Shown: positions 44,241 to 56,789 of the stretch, piece by piece | How positions within the stretch are numbered: position 1 is the stretch's first letter | Layout of the letters: each line of letters begins with the position of its first letter | Notes under the pieces: generated by a model | The model's input: only the letters and a program-made list of their open reading frames with translations | What the model was told of the DNA's origin: nothing | Databases searched by the model: none | NCBI GenBank assembly: GCA_031769625.1 | Contig: JAUIMM010000124.1 | Coordinates: 3,548,501 to 3,612,500, forward strand | Reading direction: 5' to 3' | Origin: Taudactylus pleione | Taxonomy: Eukaryota > Chordata > Amphibia > Anura > Myobatrachidae | Length of the DNA: 64,000 bases | Program-made: the position numbers and the translations under genes

Positions 44241-46072
44241 TAAAACGGGGCAGGAGGCTTAAGTAATGGGGCAGGGGGCAGGAAGGAGTAGAGACAGGGC
44301 AAGAGGTTGTAAAGAATGGAGGCTGGAGAGACAAGGGATAAGAGGCTGGAGGGGATACAGGGGGCAGTAGGTGACATAGGGTACGAGTCTGGTTGAACCT
44401 CTGTTGTATGATGATAACATTGGTTATATTCCTACACAAACCGACATCTTCTGGATTATGTGATCTGCTACATGAATAGTGAATACCGACTGAAGACACT
44501 GTCTGCCCAGGGAGGATCAGTTACTTCAGAGGTGTGAAAGCTGCAGCCAGATGAGGTTTATTAGATAATTACTGGAGGCTGGCTGGAGGTACACTGGAGG
44601 CTGGCTGGAGGGACACTGGGAGCTGGCAGGAGGCAGAGCCGGATTTCCCACAGTGCCACGCCCCTTGCTGTGAGGGCATGTCCACTATTTTCATGTGTGA
44701 AAATTATCGATCTTGTAAATTCCCAGGGGGGGAGGGGCACATTTTGACTGTTTGTACTAGGAGTTAGATTGACTACAAACGGCCCTGCCAGTAAATATGA
44801 GTGAAATTAGAAAGAACAGAAATCAGATATAAGAGAGCGTTAATATATGGGAAAGATAGAATTGCAACATTTGTATATCCCTGTTAAATAAACAGCCTTT
44901 GGTTGCTCGGCTCATTAATCGTATATCTCTGTGTTAAATGAAGGCGCTAGCAATAAAGATATAAGATGAGAGACAAAGATGAAATGGGCAAATAGTTAGA
45001 AAGATTAATGTCTGGGACAAAGTGGGCAGGAATGTGGTGGGTTTCATTGAGGTGCAATTATTGTTTAGGTAGTGAGAAAATGAATCAACCTAAAATGGCA
45101 GCATGAATAGAAATAAATAATTTTAAAATAAAACTAATAATGGGATAATTTTTAGAACTTAATTATCCTTAACTTTCTACCTATATGTATTTAATATATT
45201 TATAAAGTGATGACAAATCAGGAGGGGGGATATAATAACTGACAAGTATTAACAATACGGATATAATTAGTGTGTTGGACAAGAGCAATGGAGGAATTAA
45301 AGTAATAAACTATTACTTTTTGCCTCATCACCTCACACTTCTTATGTATTTAATCATTTTGTCTCTCCCAGCACATACATGTTCCTTCACAAAAACAGTG
45401 CTGTGTCACCATTACTTTCTGCAAATTGTACTTAGCTGGGGAATGCTGGTGAGGTTCCTCGCTCCAGAGTCCGACTCCTTGTTGCTCTGCCAGGCACACC
45501 AGTCTGCATTTTTTCTTCACTGAGGCAGTTTTATAGCAGACTGGGACAGCAGCTGTGCTTCGGCATGGGCATTGTGCCCTTAAAGATGGCACCAGCCGCA
45601 CTTCCCTCCCTAATGCCCTAGCTTTGAGGACTGGGTTTTGGAAATACTGCATTAGGATATTTGCATTTAAATAATTTCAATATTTTACTTTGAGTACAAA
45701 CCAATCATAGTATTTATGCTCACCAGCTCATATGGTTTGTTCTCCTTGGACTGCGAGTCACACTGCTGTTGCATCTTAGGGATGTACATCGGATAACGAT
45801 GGTTAGCAACCATGTGTCCAATTTAGTGTAAGTACATTTTCCATTGAATAGTGGGAATTTGATGGTTGCCAGCCATCGGATGCAGATTTCTGGTGCCCAC
45901 CCGATGGCTGGCTGTGGGAGGAGCATACACACCGCACGGCATCTATTCACAGTGTTAGGTGGAGCCTGGGGGCAGCCCAGCATCTCGAGAGTGTTAGGCA
46001 GGCCCCCAGAGTGACGTGAATAGGGGTGCCATGAGGCTCCACCCCCTTTTTTACCTTAAGTGCGCAAAGTTA
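44241..46072. other. No gene recognised
   Basis: AT-rich sequence. 45880-46000 contains GGAGCCTGGGGGCAGCCCAG and GGCATCTATTCACAGTGTTA, which recur inverted at about 37990-38050, so both are pieces of one unnamed repeat. Confidence 0.4.
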
Positions 46073-46595
46073 TGAAGTCCAGCTGGGAATGAAATGAAAC
46101 AAGGTGCAGGGAAACAGCAGGTTCAGGTACTCAGGCAGGTAGAAAGGTATATGGAGGAGGTAGGGGAATCCAGCAGGGTTTGGAGCAGGTTAGGAAAAGC
46201 AGGCTTAGGCAATGAATCCAATAGACAGGTTTAAGCACAGGAACACTCTCTCTCAGCTCTCGCAGAGAAACACGTTGCACTGGCAATGCAAGGGAGCTCT
46301 GAACTCCCTTAAATCCCCAGTGCTCAGCCGTGACTGGTCAGAGAGGAGCATGTGACACAACAGGATAGGGCAACTAGGTCACCTGACCCGAGACAAGATG
46401 GCGACGCCCATGCCAGAACGGAACAGAAGCACCACCAGGCCTAACCAGACCAGAGGGACAGTATGCCCACACGGAACCACGCACAGCCAATGCTCCCCAC
46501 CAGGCACCAGTGCCACCGCCAGACTCCCCTCACCATAGCGTCCTCACAGGTATTACCCATCGACTACCATGCCGAGAAACCCTGGTCGTGACACA
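46073..46595 (-). repeat. Possible solo LTR
   Basis: The minus strand starts TGTCACGACCAGGGTTTCTC at 46593, a start common in Ty3 LTRs, and the other border could be the TGAAGTCC at 46073. No target duplication was found, so this is weak. Confidence 0.35.
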
Positions 46596-47264
46596 TTCAA
46601 TGCTGGGTTTCCAATGTCCATCCCTATTGCATCTCAGCACAATCACAAGCGATACTGCCTCGGTGGATCTTGGAGCCTACAATCTGCAGATTCTCCATTA
46701 TGGAGCTGAAAATGCTAGTTGGGTTCCATTGTACATTAGCCGGGCCCCAGGTCTGCTTGAAAGAGCATTACAGGTGTCTCTGGAGTGGTGAGTTAATATA
46801 CATCGCCAGACAACCATTTATTTTTACAAATCTGACACAAAGCTTACCTAAGAAATAGGGGTGTGCACCGGCCACTTTTCGTGTTTTGTGTTTTGGTTTT
46901 GGATCTGGATCTTTCTTCGTGTTTTGGATCTGGATTGGTTTTGCCAAAACCACCCTTCCGTGTTTTGGGTTCTGGGTTTTGTGTTTTGGATCTGTATTTT
47001 TTTTTAAAAAAGCATAAAAACAGCTAAAATCACAGAATTTGTGGGGTTTTCTGATCCTAAGCTATTATTAACCTCAATAACCTTCATTTCCACTCATTTC
47101 CAGTCTATTCTGAACACCTCACACCTCACAATATTGTTTTTATGGCCAAAAGGTTGCACCGAGGTAGCTGGATGACTATGCTAAGCGACACGAGTGGGCG
47201 GCACAAACACGTGGCCCATCTAGGAGTGACACTGCAGTGGCAGACAGGATGGCAGTTTGAAAAA

Positions 47265-48500
47265 CTAGGCCCCAAACAGTACATACTGCAAAGAAAAAAA
47301 AGAGGTGCAAGATGGAATTGTCCTTGGGCCCTCCGACCCACCCTTATGTTGTATAAATAGGACATGCACACTTAACAAACCAATCATTTCAGCGCCAGGG
47401 TCTGCCACATGACTGTGGCTGAAATGATTGGTTCGTTTGGGCTCCCAAAAAACAAGCTGGCAATTAATGTGTCCCTGCACAAACTGCAGAGGCAAGATGT
47501 CGTCCTCATCCACCGATTCCTTGGATAAAACAGGAAAAAGGGATTTAGGTGACCCTGGACTGCTTACGGTCTGAGCCAAAGTTTCTGAACTTGACAGTAA
47601 CTTTTTATGAACGCGCTGCAGGTGCCGTATAAGGGAGGATGTTCCTAGGTGGTTAACGTCCCTACCCCTACTTATTTCACCTTTACATATGGTACATATG
47701 GCAAGACAGTTGTTGTCCGGATTTGGATAGAAATATTGCCAGACCAAAGAGGTGGAATGTTTAGTCTTCTGCCCAGGCATGACCGTGATGGGCTTTTTCA
47801 TCCCACGGACAACAACTGTCTCCCCCGGAGCCTGATTTAAACAAACCACATCACCATCAGAATCCTCCTCGCCAACTTCCTCCTCAGTGCCAGCTACACC
47901 AGTATCCTCATCCTGTTGTACTTCAACAGTGACATCTTCAATTTGCATATCAGCAAGTGGACTGTGGGTGCTCCTTTCAGCACTTGCAGGGGGCGTGCAA
48001 ATGGTGGAAAGAGCCACCTCTTCCCGTCCAGTGCTGGGAAGGTCAGGCATCGCAACCGCCACCACACTTGGACTCTCCTTGGGGATTTGTGATATCTTCT
48101 TAGAACGCACAGTTCTTCGCTGTGCTTTTGCCAGCTTAACTCGTTTGATTTTTTTAGCGGGAGGAGGGCTTCCATCGTCATGTGAAGCTGAACCACTAGT
48201 CATGAACATAGGGAAAGACCTTAGCCGTTCCTTGCCACTCCGTGTCGTAAATGGCTTATTGGCAAGTTTACGTTTCTCTTCAGATGATTTAAATGTTTTT
48301 TTCAAGGTCATTTTCCTGAACTTTGTCATTTGGGATTGTATGTGCCCTCTACTATGACATTGGACATCGGCCTTGGCAGACGACGTTGATGGCATGTTAT
48401 CGTCTATGTCATGACTAGTGGCAGCAGCTTCAGCACTAGGAGGAAGTGGTTCTTGATCTTTCCCTATTTTATTTTTATCGGAGAAAGTTTGGTCCTCCAT
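47265..48500 (-). pseudogene. hAT transposase N-terminal part (BED zinc finger)
   Basis: The 411-codon frame starts MEDQTFSDKN. It has a Ser/Lys-rich basic region (APAKKIKRVKLAKAQRR-like, nuclear localisation type), an acidic stretch (about residues 195-215) and a BED finger (about 248-296: SLVWQYFYPNPDNN, CTICKGEISRG, SSLIRHLQRVHKK), which binds the transposon ends. After about residue 335 the reading enters terminal sequence and no longer matches a transposase. The DDE and dimerisation domains are deleted. The frame is otherwise open, so it is a fairly recent deletion derivative. Confidence 0.86.
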
Positions 48501-48514
48501 TTATATTATATTGA

Positions 48515-49035
48515 TATATACGTGCGGCTAAGGCGCACACAAACACAGAAAATAATTTTTTATTTTTGTTGGAGACTAGTGCACTTTGTGGGTTACACCA
48601 CCCTTTAAGAAATGAGCCAGCCGGCCCTTTACTTATGGGACACAGGCGCACGCTTGGCACTACTTTGTTGATGCACGTGCGGCTACTGCGCACACAATTC
48701 ACAAACACAGAAAATATTTTTTTATTTGGTTTGGACTGGAGTGTACTTTGGGGGTTACAGCACCCTTTAATGGTCAAGCCAGGCGGCCCTTTACTTATGA
48801 CACAGGCGCACGCTTGGCACTACTTTGTTGATGCACGTGCGGCTACTGCGCACACAATTCACAAACACAGAAAATATTTTTTTATTTGGTTTGGAGTGTA
48901 CTTTGGGGGTTACAGCACCCTTTAACGGTCAAGCCCGCCGGCCCTTTACTTATGACACAGGTGCACGCTTGGCACTACTTTGTTGATGCACGTGCGGCTA
49001 CTGCGCACACAATTCACAAACACAGAAAAAACATT
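48515..49035. repeat. Tandem repeat of about 155 bp in the hAT element
   Basis: Four successive starts of GTGCGGCTA(C/A)(T/G)GCGCACAC lie at about 48521, 48681, 48836 and 48995. Each unit contains CACAGAAAATATTTTTTTAT, GGGGGTTACAGCACCCTTTA and GCACGCTTGGCACTACTTTG. It lies just upstream of the transposase start, so it may be its promoter region. Confidence 0.85.
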
Positions 49036-49129
49036 TTTTTTTTTAGCACTTGGGGGGTGCACCCCTGACGAACAGAGCACCCCCTGGACAACACTACAGC
49101 ACCCCTTTAGGACTGGGACACTGCACAGG

Positions 49130-49335
49130 ACTTTGGAGTGGACACAGCCCCTATGGACAACTGACTGCACAACACAGTCCAGCCAGCCCCTATGGACTTT
49201 GAAGTAGTGGACACAGCCCCTATTAACAACAGCAGCATAGCACAACACAGCCAGCCCCTATGGACTTTGAAGTAGTGGACACAGCCCCTATGGACAACAG
49301 CAGCACAGCGCAGCACAGCACAGCACAACACTACT
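49130..49335. repeat. Short tandem repeat in the hAT subterminal region
   Basis: Units of about 60 bp containing CAGCCCCTATGGACAACAGC and GGACTTTGAAGTAGTGGACA, then a CAGCA run. Confidence 0.75.
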
Positions 49336-49610
49336 CTGCACTACACTACACTACACAGCCCAGCCAGCCCTAACTCCCACCCTCCCTCTTCACTGTCCAC
49401 AGCCGAGTGAGAAAATGGCGCCGACGTGGGTACCTTATATAGGATCCAAAACCCGCGAGACTCGGAAGGCGGGATGATGACGTTTTGCCTCGATTTCAGA
49501 ATCCGAGTCAGGTGGGAAAAGTCGAGCCTGACTCGGATCGGACTCGGATCGGGGGGGCTCGGGGGGGTTCGGATTTCAGAAATCCGAACCCGCTCACCCC
49601 TACTAAGAAA

Positions 49611-51005
49611 AGGCGTTGTGTATTGCACAAATTATCAAGAAGAAAAGCACTGTATATATTACATTGGTTCTGATTCTGTGCCCTGCGTTTCGGGAAGGGA
49701 CACCTGTTTCTGACGGATCTCTTACACCTAGCGTGGGGCTGGTGCAAGTGGTGATACTAATGACACAGACACTAGAACAGTAGGCAGGATAGGTTTGTAT
49801 TTTCAGACGCATGGATTTGCGACTTACTTTGGTGGATTGTTGCATTAGCATATGAAAGTAAGTACAATGCTGGGACCATAGGGAAAGACTGCTGCACAAG
49901 TGCCCAGAGACTGGGCTGGGCTCTATATTGTGCACTGACAACCAGAGTGCTGCTTGTATACTGGGCACAGGGCTGATCTGTCACTGAGGTGGTATTTTGT
50001 GCATACTTGCCGACAATCTGTCTGACCCCTCTGGAAGGAGGCACCCAGGTCGGCACAGCAGGGATCGTGGCGAGAGACACGCTGTGAGTTTGGAGAAGTG
50101 GGGGATGTGAATGTGCTATCATGTCATTGCGGTCCCGCTACACAATGCTGAGATTCACGGCATTGTGCAGCAGATGGCAGGGCCACAATGACACGATTCA
50201 CCGTGAATCGACCATTGGCTCCCCAGGATCACCCACTTGTATTGTAGAAGTGGGTGGCTGCATGAGTAAACTGGATGCCGGTGGGGTGGTGCGGGCGGGT
50301 GATGGTTGGCCAGGTAACTTGCCCACTCTTCTGGACAGCTGGGAGTACCACCTGATTTTCTAGAGCTTGCTGGGCATTCTGGGGCAGTAGGCAAGTATGA
50401 TTTTGTGTGGGGTCAGTATTCTGTGTTTGAATTATTTCTAGTAAATCATATGTGGTCTATTATAGCTTTTAGGGAAATACTTTAAAAATGTATTTTAATA
50501 TAATTTCATATGTTCCTTTATTATTATGTTACTAAGATTCTGTTCAAATATATTTTTAAACATTGCAATGCTTACATTTGTGATTGTAGTAATCATGTTT
50601 AAGTATTTTTTCTGGTACCTCAAATATAGTTAGAGTATACTGTATATACCTGTCCTGTTTGATCCAGTCTTTACAAATTCTGTGTGTTTCAGATAATGAA
50701 TGACCTCTACTAGGAAGAGCTGCCAAAGACACAGCTCAGGGCAGCAGGAATGTGCCAATAATGAAGTGACCCGAGGCAGCAATCTCAGGCAATGCTACAC
50801 CAGTTATTTGTGTATGCAAACCATACTAATACAATTATTTGTTACTTGTGTCAGGAATAAGAGGGAGATTATTTAAATCAAACTAAAACAGTTTTTTAAG
50901 AATTTTATACTTTAACAAACAAAATGTAAAAAATTGGTCAACTAATACCCTAAGGACATGTACAGACTTACCAAAGGTACCATCATGTCCATGTCCTAGT
51001 GTGGA
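49611..51005. other. No gene recognised
   Basis: Mixed sequence; AT-rich from 50400 to 50950. No coding or repeat signature was identified. Confidence 0.4.
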
Positions 51006-51780
51006 AGGCTGTGCTGGGATCACGAGATTGATCCCAGCATCAGCCGACGTGCAGGGGCAGGCAGAAGGGATGTGTCCTCTGCGGGACACATCCGTTGCCG
51101 GCGCTGGGACAGTAATGTCCCTAGCGTCGGTGCAGACACCGCGGGCACCTGGTGAAGGGACCGCCTGGTCCCTTTCACCAGTGCCGGCGGTACTGTGGCG
51201 CCGGGGGAGAAGCTTGGCTCCGGGCGCAAGCTCAGCGGAGCTTGGCACCCGGCAGCCAAGAAGCGGCGGGTAGCCGGCGCTGGGAGAGAGTACTTGCTCC
51301 CAGCGCCGGTCAGGCGTTGGGCGCGGCGGGCGTTTGGCTCTGGCCGCGAGCCAAACCTGGCTCGCGGGCCAGCAGCCAATCAGAGGCGGACGCGACGAGC
51401 CAATCGCAGCTCGTCGCGTCATAGCCCCGCCCACTCGCGCTGTCTTGTATTAGACGGCGCTGAGCGGGAAAGGGCAGTTCGGCGGCGGAGAGGGAGGAGA
51501 GAAGACCTCCCGAAGAGCAGCAGTTCGGTGCGTCAACAGGGGCGGCGGCCGCGGAAGAGGCCAGAAGACGCCGCTGTCAAGAAAGAAGAAGAAGACAGGC
51601 GGCGCCGGCTGGAAGAAAGGAAGAAGAGGCGGCGTCGCTGGCCAGGACGGGCCAGCGGCCGAAGAATGCGGCTGAGGACTGGAGAGGACTGCGGGGGAGG
51701 AAAGTAAAAGAGCGTCACGAAGTTCCCCCCCGCAGCCTCTTCCAACGTAGCAGGTAGGCCCTCCGTGAGGCCCACCATAT
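51006..51780. other. GC-rich, CpG-rich block with serial hairpins
   Basis: Between 51012 and 51420 at least six perfect or near-perfect inverted repeats follow one another, for example TGCTGGGATC/GATCCCAGCA (51012-51039), GGATGTGTCC/GGACACATCC (51068-51093), CTGGTGAAGGGACC and its partner (51151-51180), CGGCGCTGGGAG/CTCCCAGCGCCG (51277-51309) and GCGACGAGC/GCTCGTCGC (51391-51417). Purine-rich CpG sequence follows. It may be a retroelement promoter/leader or a gene CpG island; no coding exon is seen. Confidence 0.6.
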
Positions 51781-51799
51781 ACCCCCCTCCCTAGACCGC

Positions 51800-52260
51800 C
51801 AGGATTGTCGGGCGCTAGGCCCGTGGAGTATTGCCGGGCACTAGGCCCGTGGGCAATTAGTCGGGCACAAGGCCCGGGGGACAGTAGTGGGCATTAGGCC
51901 CTATAAAAGGATTGGCCCGTAATAAGGTGTGAGTGGCCTGGGTACTAGGCCCAGGCCACTAAATGATCGAGTAGGCGGGCACTAGGCCCGTGGCCATAAA
52001 TCAGGCGTAGGCCTGTATCCATACAGGAGGGCACTAGGCCCTATATCTGAGCCCCAATAAAAGTGGTCTGGACATTAGGCCCAGGCCACTACCAGAGCCC
52101 ACCGTTAGGCAGGCCACTAGGCCTGAGCTGCAAAATAGAGCGGGACTCTGGGCAGTAGGCCCAAGTCCCTTGAGTACCCCGCAGTAGGCAGGCATAAGCC
52201 CTGAGCCGCTGGTAAGGTCCTGGGCGTTAGGTCCAGGGCCCTGAGCCCATTAGGTAGCCC
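51800..52260 (+). repeat. Degenerate tandem array of GGCACTAGGCCCGTGG
   Basis: About twelve units of GGC(A/G)(C/T)TAGGCCC(G/A) recur every 20-45 bp. The spacers vary. It directly follows the GC-rich hairpin block and may belong to the same element. Confidence 0.75.
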
Positions 52261-53089
52261 CCGCATAGATGATTAGAGGTGTGAGCAGTGGTGGAGAGCT
52301 GTACGACTTCCACCCATGAGGTAGTGGTTTCCCCAGTCACCGAGAAGAGGAGCTGGCCAGCTCTAGGTAGGTAGCAGACATTTAAAGAGACAGTACCGTG
52401 TTTTGCTCTTGTATATTTGGTCTGTGATTGGTGTTCCGTGCAGGGCAAATGTTTAGTTTTTGTTATATCTGTCGCACTACACACACTGTAGGTTGAGGGT
52501 GATGCCGTTTTAGTATGTGTAGTTGCGTGACATAGGTTTAGGCCCTGCACGGCTGTGTTGTGTATCTCCTTACAGGGACCTGTAGGCGAGTGAGCGGACG
52601 AAGAGCAAGAGTGGACACGGTGAGAAATATCTGTGTGTACTGTCTCTCCCTGTTTGCCACTATCTATCTCTCCTTCCTTCTGGGCGGACGGTGAACCTTG
52701 CAACCCGGTGCAAGGACGGATCTTCACCTGGTGCGTGAGTACCGATAGGTGAAAATTCGGGATCTGAGGCCAAAAGTGCCAATGATGATCTTCACTTAAA
52801 ACCTGAATTTATCCCCCGGTTCGGTAGGGCGCATCGGTCGACGTGAGGAAGGACGGTACTCACCTCACCTCGTCTCCTTCCCCCTAGGTCATCGTGTCCG
52901 TGTTTTATTTGGAGGTTCCAGGACCGTCTGCTCAACACACGGCCTGAAGGTGAGAGGGTGCGACGCAAGGTAAGTAACAGACGTACACCTGCACGGCAGC
53001 AGGCATTGCACCGCACCCGCCCCTCACACTAGTACTAGCTCTTTAAGCCATTCAAACTAGTCCATAAATGTCCTTCACAAGTACAATAG
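52261..53089. other. Downstream part of the GC-rich element, no gene recognised
   Basis: Contains TCCTTCCCCCTAG and several GTAAGT-like sites, so it could be a spliced leader, but no protein is evident. Confidence 0.35.
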
Positions 53090-53900
53090 GAATTAGATCC
53101 ACAATAAACTCTCTCAATTCCCCACTGGGATGACATTTATCTTACATCCTATCGTATAGCTAAATGTTTAGAACTATACATCAATGCATATTATATTGCT
53201 GAGTCTATAGACTCCATCTCTCTCCCAATAAGTTGCACATAATGTGACCTGTTTGAGGCTATGTTGGCGTAATTGTGGCCAAGATGACACTATAATGCAT
53301 ATATATGAGGGCTGTCCAGTCATTCAACCACTTTGGGTAGAAGCTTTTCATGTCATTTATATGGTGTCCAAACCCACATTAATCCCTAATCCCCGCTTGG
53401 CTATTCTTCACCTGTATCCCCCCCAGCTTCCTGATACATAACTGCTTTGTCATATCTTAATGTAAATAAAGTTGCTATTGAACAAAATTGGAAATTTCTT
53501 CCTACGCTCTTCTCATATCTAAAATCACACCAAGATTTAATTTGATTTCAATATGGACTTCTTAGCCTCTTCTCTAATCATTAAATGGTTCCCCTGGTTT
53601 GATTACACCAAATATGGAGAAGGTAACCCCTTATCTCACTCTACTGCTAGCTGAGACCCCAAACCATTTATCTTAAACAAATCCCTTGGTTAACTGACCC
53701 CTACAAGATGTTTCTACTACTAGGTCTCTATCAAAGTGAGCACTATTGCAATACTAAATTTGTTTTATATGAAAGATATAAAAGTCATCATTTTGGCCTT
53801 CTTAGACCCAAGAGGCAGATGTGACCCTGGAAGCTCTCAAACAAAATATATTGGTCAATGAAGATAATGTAACATTAAGCCAGTAATATTGTACATCTAA
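53090..53900 (+). mobile_element. L1-type LINE ORF2 C-terminal fragment
   Basis: Plus-strand readings include VTCLRLCWRNCGQDDTIMHI with YEGCPVIQPLWVEAF (53245-53355), the conserved C-terminal C-x-x-C/H-x3-C region of L1 ORF2 proteins, followed in broken frames by the tail (MEKVTPYLTLLLAET). Several stops. No 3' end is fixed. Confidence 0.75.
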
Positions 53901-56786
53901 ACTCAGAGACATTTGGTTTATGCTTTTAATTTACATCTGTTTCTGTTTTGCGAAAGTTGAAGGACTTTGATATATTCACAAACACTTGTGCTAATTTCAA
54001 ATTATACTGAAAAAAACAAATACTTTCCTTTAACAAACTTTGTTTAGTTATTAATGAGAACCAATAGCAATAGCTGAGGGCAGGACCATAGCAGGGACCA
54101 GTAATAAGCTGAGCAACTGGAGCATCCCATAGATTCACCTGTCAGATCTGCTTTGGCTGTCCATACTATAGGGCGCTGTTCCATACAGGTGCCATAGGGG
54201 CAGCAACTGTGCCACCCCTAGGCTTGAACACCTCTAGCTACCGCTCTGGTTGAGGAATGCTTAACTTACTTGTTTATCATGTCCAAGTGACCTATTGTGC
54301 TGTACGTTAAAGTGTAAGTCTACTTTTTCTTTTCTCCACTGCTAATCAGTGGGGGGACTTTACCTAGGGGGTAGCTGCAGCCACCCCCCCCCCCGGTAAA
54401 ATCCTCCCCCTCAGTGAGCCAGCTGCAGCCTGTGACTGTACTGGCTACACTGTGACTGGAGGTGGCTTCCCAGTGCACTACCTGCCAGTCACATAAACAA
54501 CTGCAGTCTCAGGGGGAGGTGTCTGCTATCAGGCAGAAAACAGTGGGGACAGTAGCGTGTGGAGAGCACATACATGTTCTTTGAGGAGAGAAAAACATTT
54601 TGAGCCCAATTTATCAAATAATATTTGCGAGATATTTCCCGAAACACCCGTTTTCAGGCGATACCCACAAATATTAAGGATCCCCCAAATGTATGAAGGA
54701 GGGACTACAGCAGAAATCTCCAATATCTGCTGCGGCTGCTCCATTTCTGACAGCAGCCGCAGTCCCCAGCTGTGAAGCTGTCAGGTTTACCAAGCTCTAG
54801 AACGCAAAGAATTCCAGTGCTTGGGCCAATAGGATAACGTCATCTCCAAATTGCTTTACCCTATAGTAGCCTATGGATTACTATTAGGCAAAAATTACCA
54901 GGAGTGGGTTCCTCCAGAACCCTCCCCGGCAGTGGCTGCCGTACGTATGTCCGCTGACAATGCATGCACAGAACAGCCCGGGTCACGATATAGAAGTGAA
55001 ATTATTGCTTTTGCGATTATTTCACTTTTTTATACATCACAGAGACGAGCTCCCATCGAGCTTTGGTCCCTGCATGTGATTTCAAGTAAATTCCGGGGAA
55101 TGTGAATTTCTTATTGCCATTTATAGCGGAGATAAGAAATTCTAATTATTGGATAAGATAGGCAGATGTATAATTCACAAAAATTACTCTATGGGTCTAC
55201 CATACTTGTCAGCCTGTGACAAGGCTAATGCCAGTCCAGCTCCCACATTTAGATATTGGACCCAGCGATGCTGTGTTCTGCACTAGCTGCCAACACTCCC
55301 AACTTTCATGTGATTGTCACAATTTCCAGTGGTCAAAATGGACGGAACCATCCATGATACGGATGTGGTATTGGTTAAAATTACAAATGTGCGGTCATAT
55401 TGGAGAGTGTTTTAGACAGATTGGGGTGTGGCTTAATTTGTACCAATTTTAAAAACTGGGATGTGTTGTGTGTGCAAATGAAAAGTGTAATACTTTTCAG
55501 CCCTTATGTTTAGCCCCTGTTTATATGCCTGTTGTATCCATTTGTTATCCTGACCTAGGAAGTAACCATGAGAGTGCTTAGTGGAATGCACCACCAGTCC
55601 TGTGTGGACTTTTACATCAGAAACTCTTGTGTGGAAGTATTCGAGCTATTGTGTAGACTAATCTGCTATCACTGCTGTGCGGAATCAGTGATAATTTCTC
55701 CTGTGTGCAACTATGTGTTTTTAATTCCTGCGTGGAATTGTTGTGAAACTTGATCCTCTACAGAGACTGGCTCTATCTGGACTGCTACCTGCATATTGTC
55801 TCTTCGCCACATTTACCTCTTGTCTCTGTATATTATTGATTTCTATGTGCGGTGAAAAATAAACCAATACTTCGGTGTCTTCTGCTTGGTGTCTGGGTGA
55901 CTAAGAGAACCCTATATCTTTACATGTATTATAGGTATTACATGGATCAGCAGAAAAAAAACAAAGAGCCCTCAAAAGCTTACTTACATTTTGAAGGCAA
56001 TAAACCCCTAAAGTATGTTATACATTGACCTCAGATGTGTTTGATCAGCATACCATTCAGACATTATTTATTTGATGCTGGGTTAGTATTATTATTTTGT
56101 TTTACCTCATGTACATGTTTAACAAATAAACAACTACCTCAAAGTCTACAATATTGTATAGAACTTATTCATGTAGTCCCTGTTTTCTGGTGTAGGCGCA
56201 TATCACTAAGCACCTACAGTACCTCTACAGACTCTCTGGAATTTGCTACCTGGGTCTAGCACAATTCTCTGGACCATAGGATACAGCAGGTGTTTAATGA
56301 AAACAGATGTCTCATGCTGATTTTACAACAATAAAACACGTACAAAGTGCAGATGCAGATAAATCGGCGTAATACAATCTACTGGGGACAAATAAATCAG
56401 CGCCGGACCATGTCTGACCAATGAAATAAACAATCACCATTATTAAATAAACAATCACATTTATGACATCTTTCTATCCAGCACAGTTCTTGGTTTTACT
56501 AAACGCCCTTGCAGCATCATATAATTCCCACAACTGCCCCTGCCTCATGATCTCCTGCCTCTTCATTATCTGGGCCTTCCCATTTTCCCTATCCTTGTTT
56601 CCACCTGCTCTGACCTTTCCTCCACCCAGAATATCCCTCTTGTGATCTCTTCCATGCCCTATCATACTTAGTTCTCATACCCATCTGAACATCTATGCTC
56701 ATGATACTCAACCCTCTGACAAGTCGGCTGACAGCATCTGTTGATAATCTCACAGCAGTGCCCCCTGGGTTCTGGATCCTTACCTC
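53901..56786. other. No gene recognised
   Basis: Includes a poly-C tract near 54380-54395 and palindromic MITE-like sequence at 54600-54760 (GCAGCCGCAGTCC opposite GCTGCGGCTGCTCC). Nothing coding was identified. Confidence 0.4.
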
Positions 56787-56789
56787 TAA

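Larger units (their letters stand above)
46856..49602 (-). mobile_element. hAT transposon, complete ends, perfect 8-bp target duplication
   Basis: CTAAGAAA is at 46848-46855 and 49603-49610. The ends are TAGGGGTGTGCA and, complemented, TAGGGGTGAGCG. The minus strand carries a BED-finger transposase fragment, with tandem repeats in its leader. The 8-bp duplication and BED finger define the hAT superfamily. The catalytic domain is missing, so this copy depends on others for movement. Confidence 0.93.

Noticed and set aside
43757..44377. 206-codon Pro/Ser/Leu-rich protein on the minus strand
   Set aside because: Low-complexity reading across a minisatellite; no motif and no splice context.
51195..51707. 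170-codon Arg-rich protein from the GC-rich block
   Set aside because: GC-rich composition keeps several frames open at once; there is no domain and it overlaps serial hairpins.
51006..51780. CpG-island promoter of a host gene next to AGT
   Set aside because: No coding exon follows; the next recognisable sequence is a repeat array and an L1 fragment. Left as unclassified.
53244..53441. Small Cys-rich secreted peptide
   Set aside because: Its Cys/His pattern and flanking broken frames match the C-terminus of L1 ORF2.
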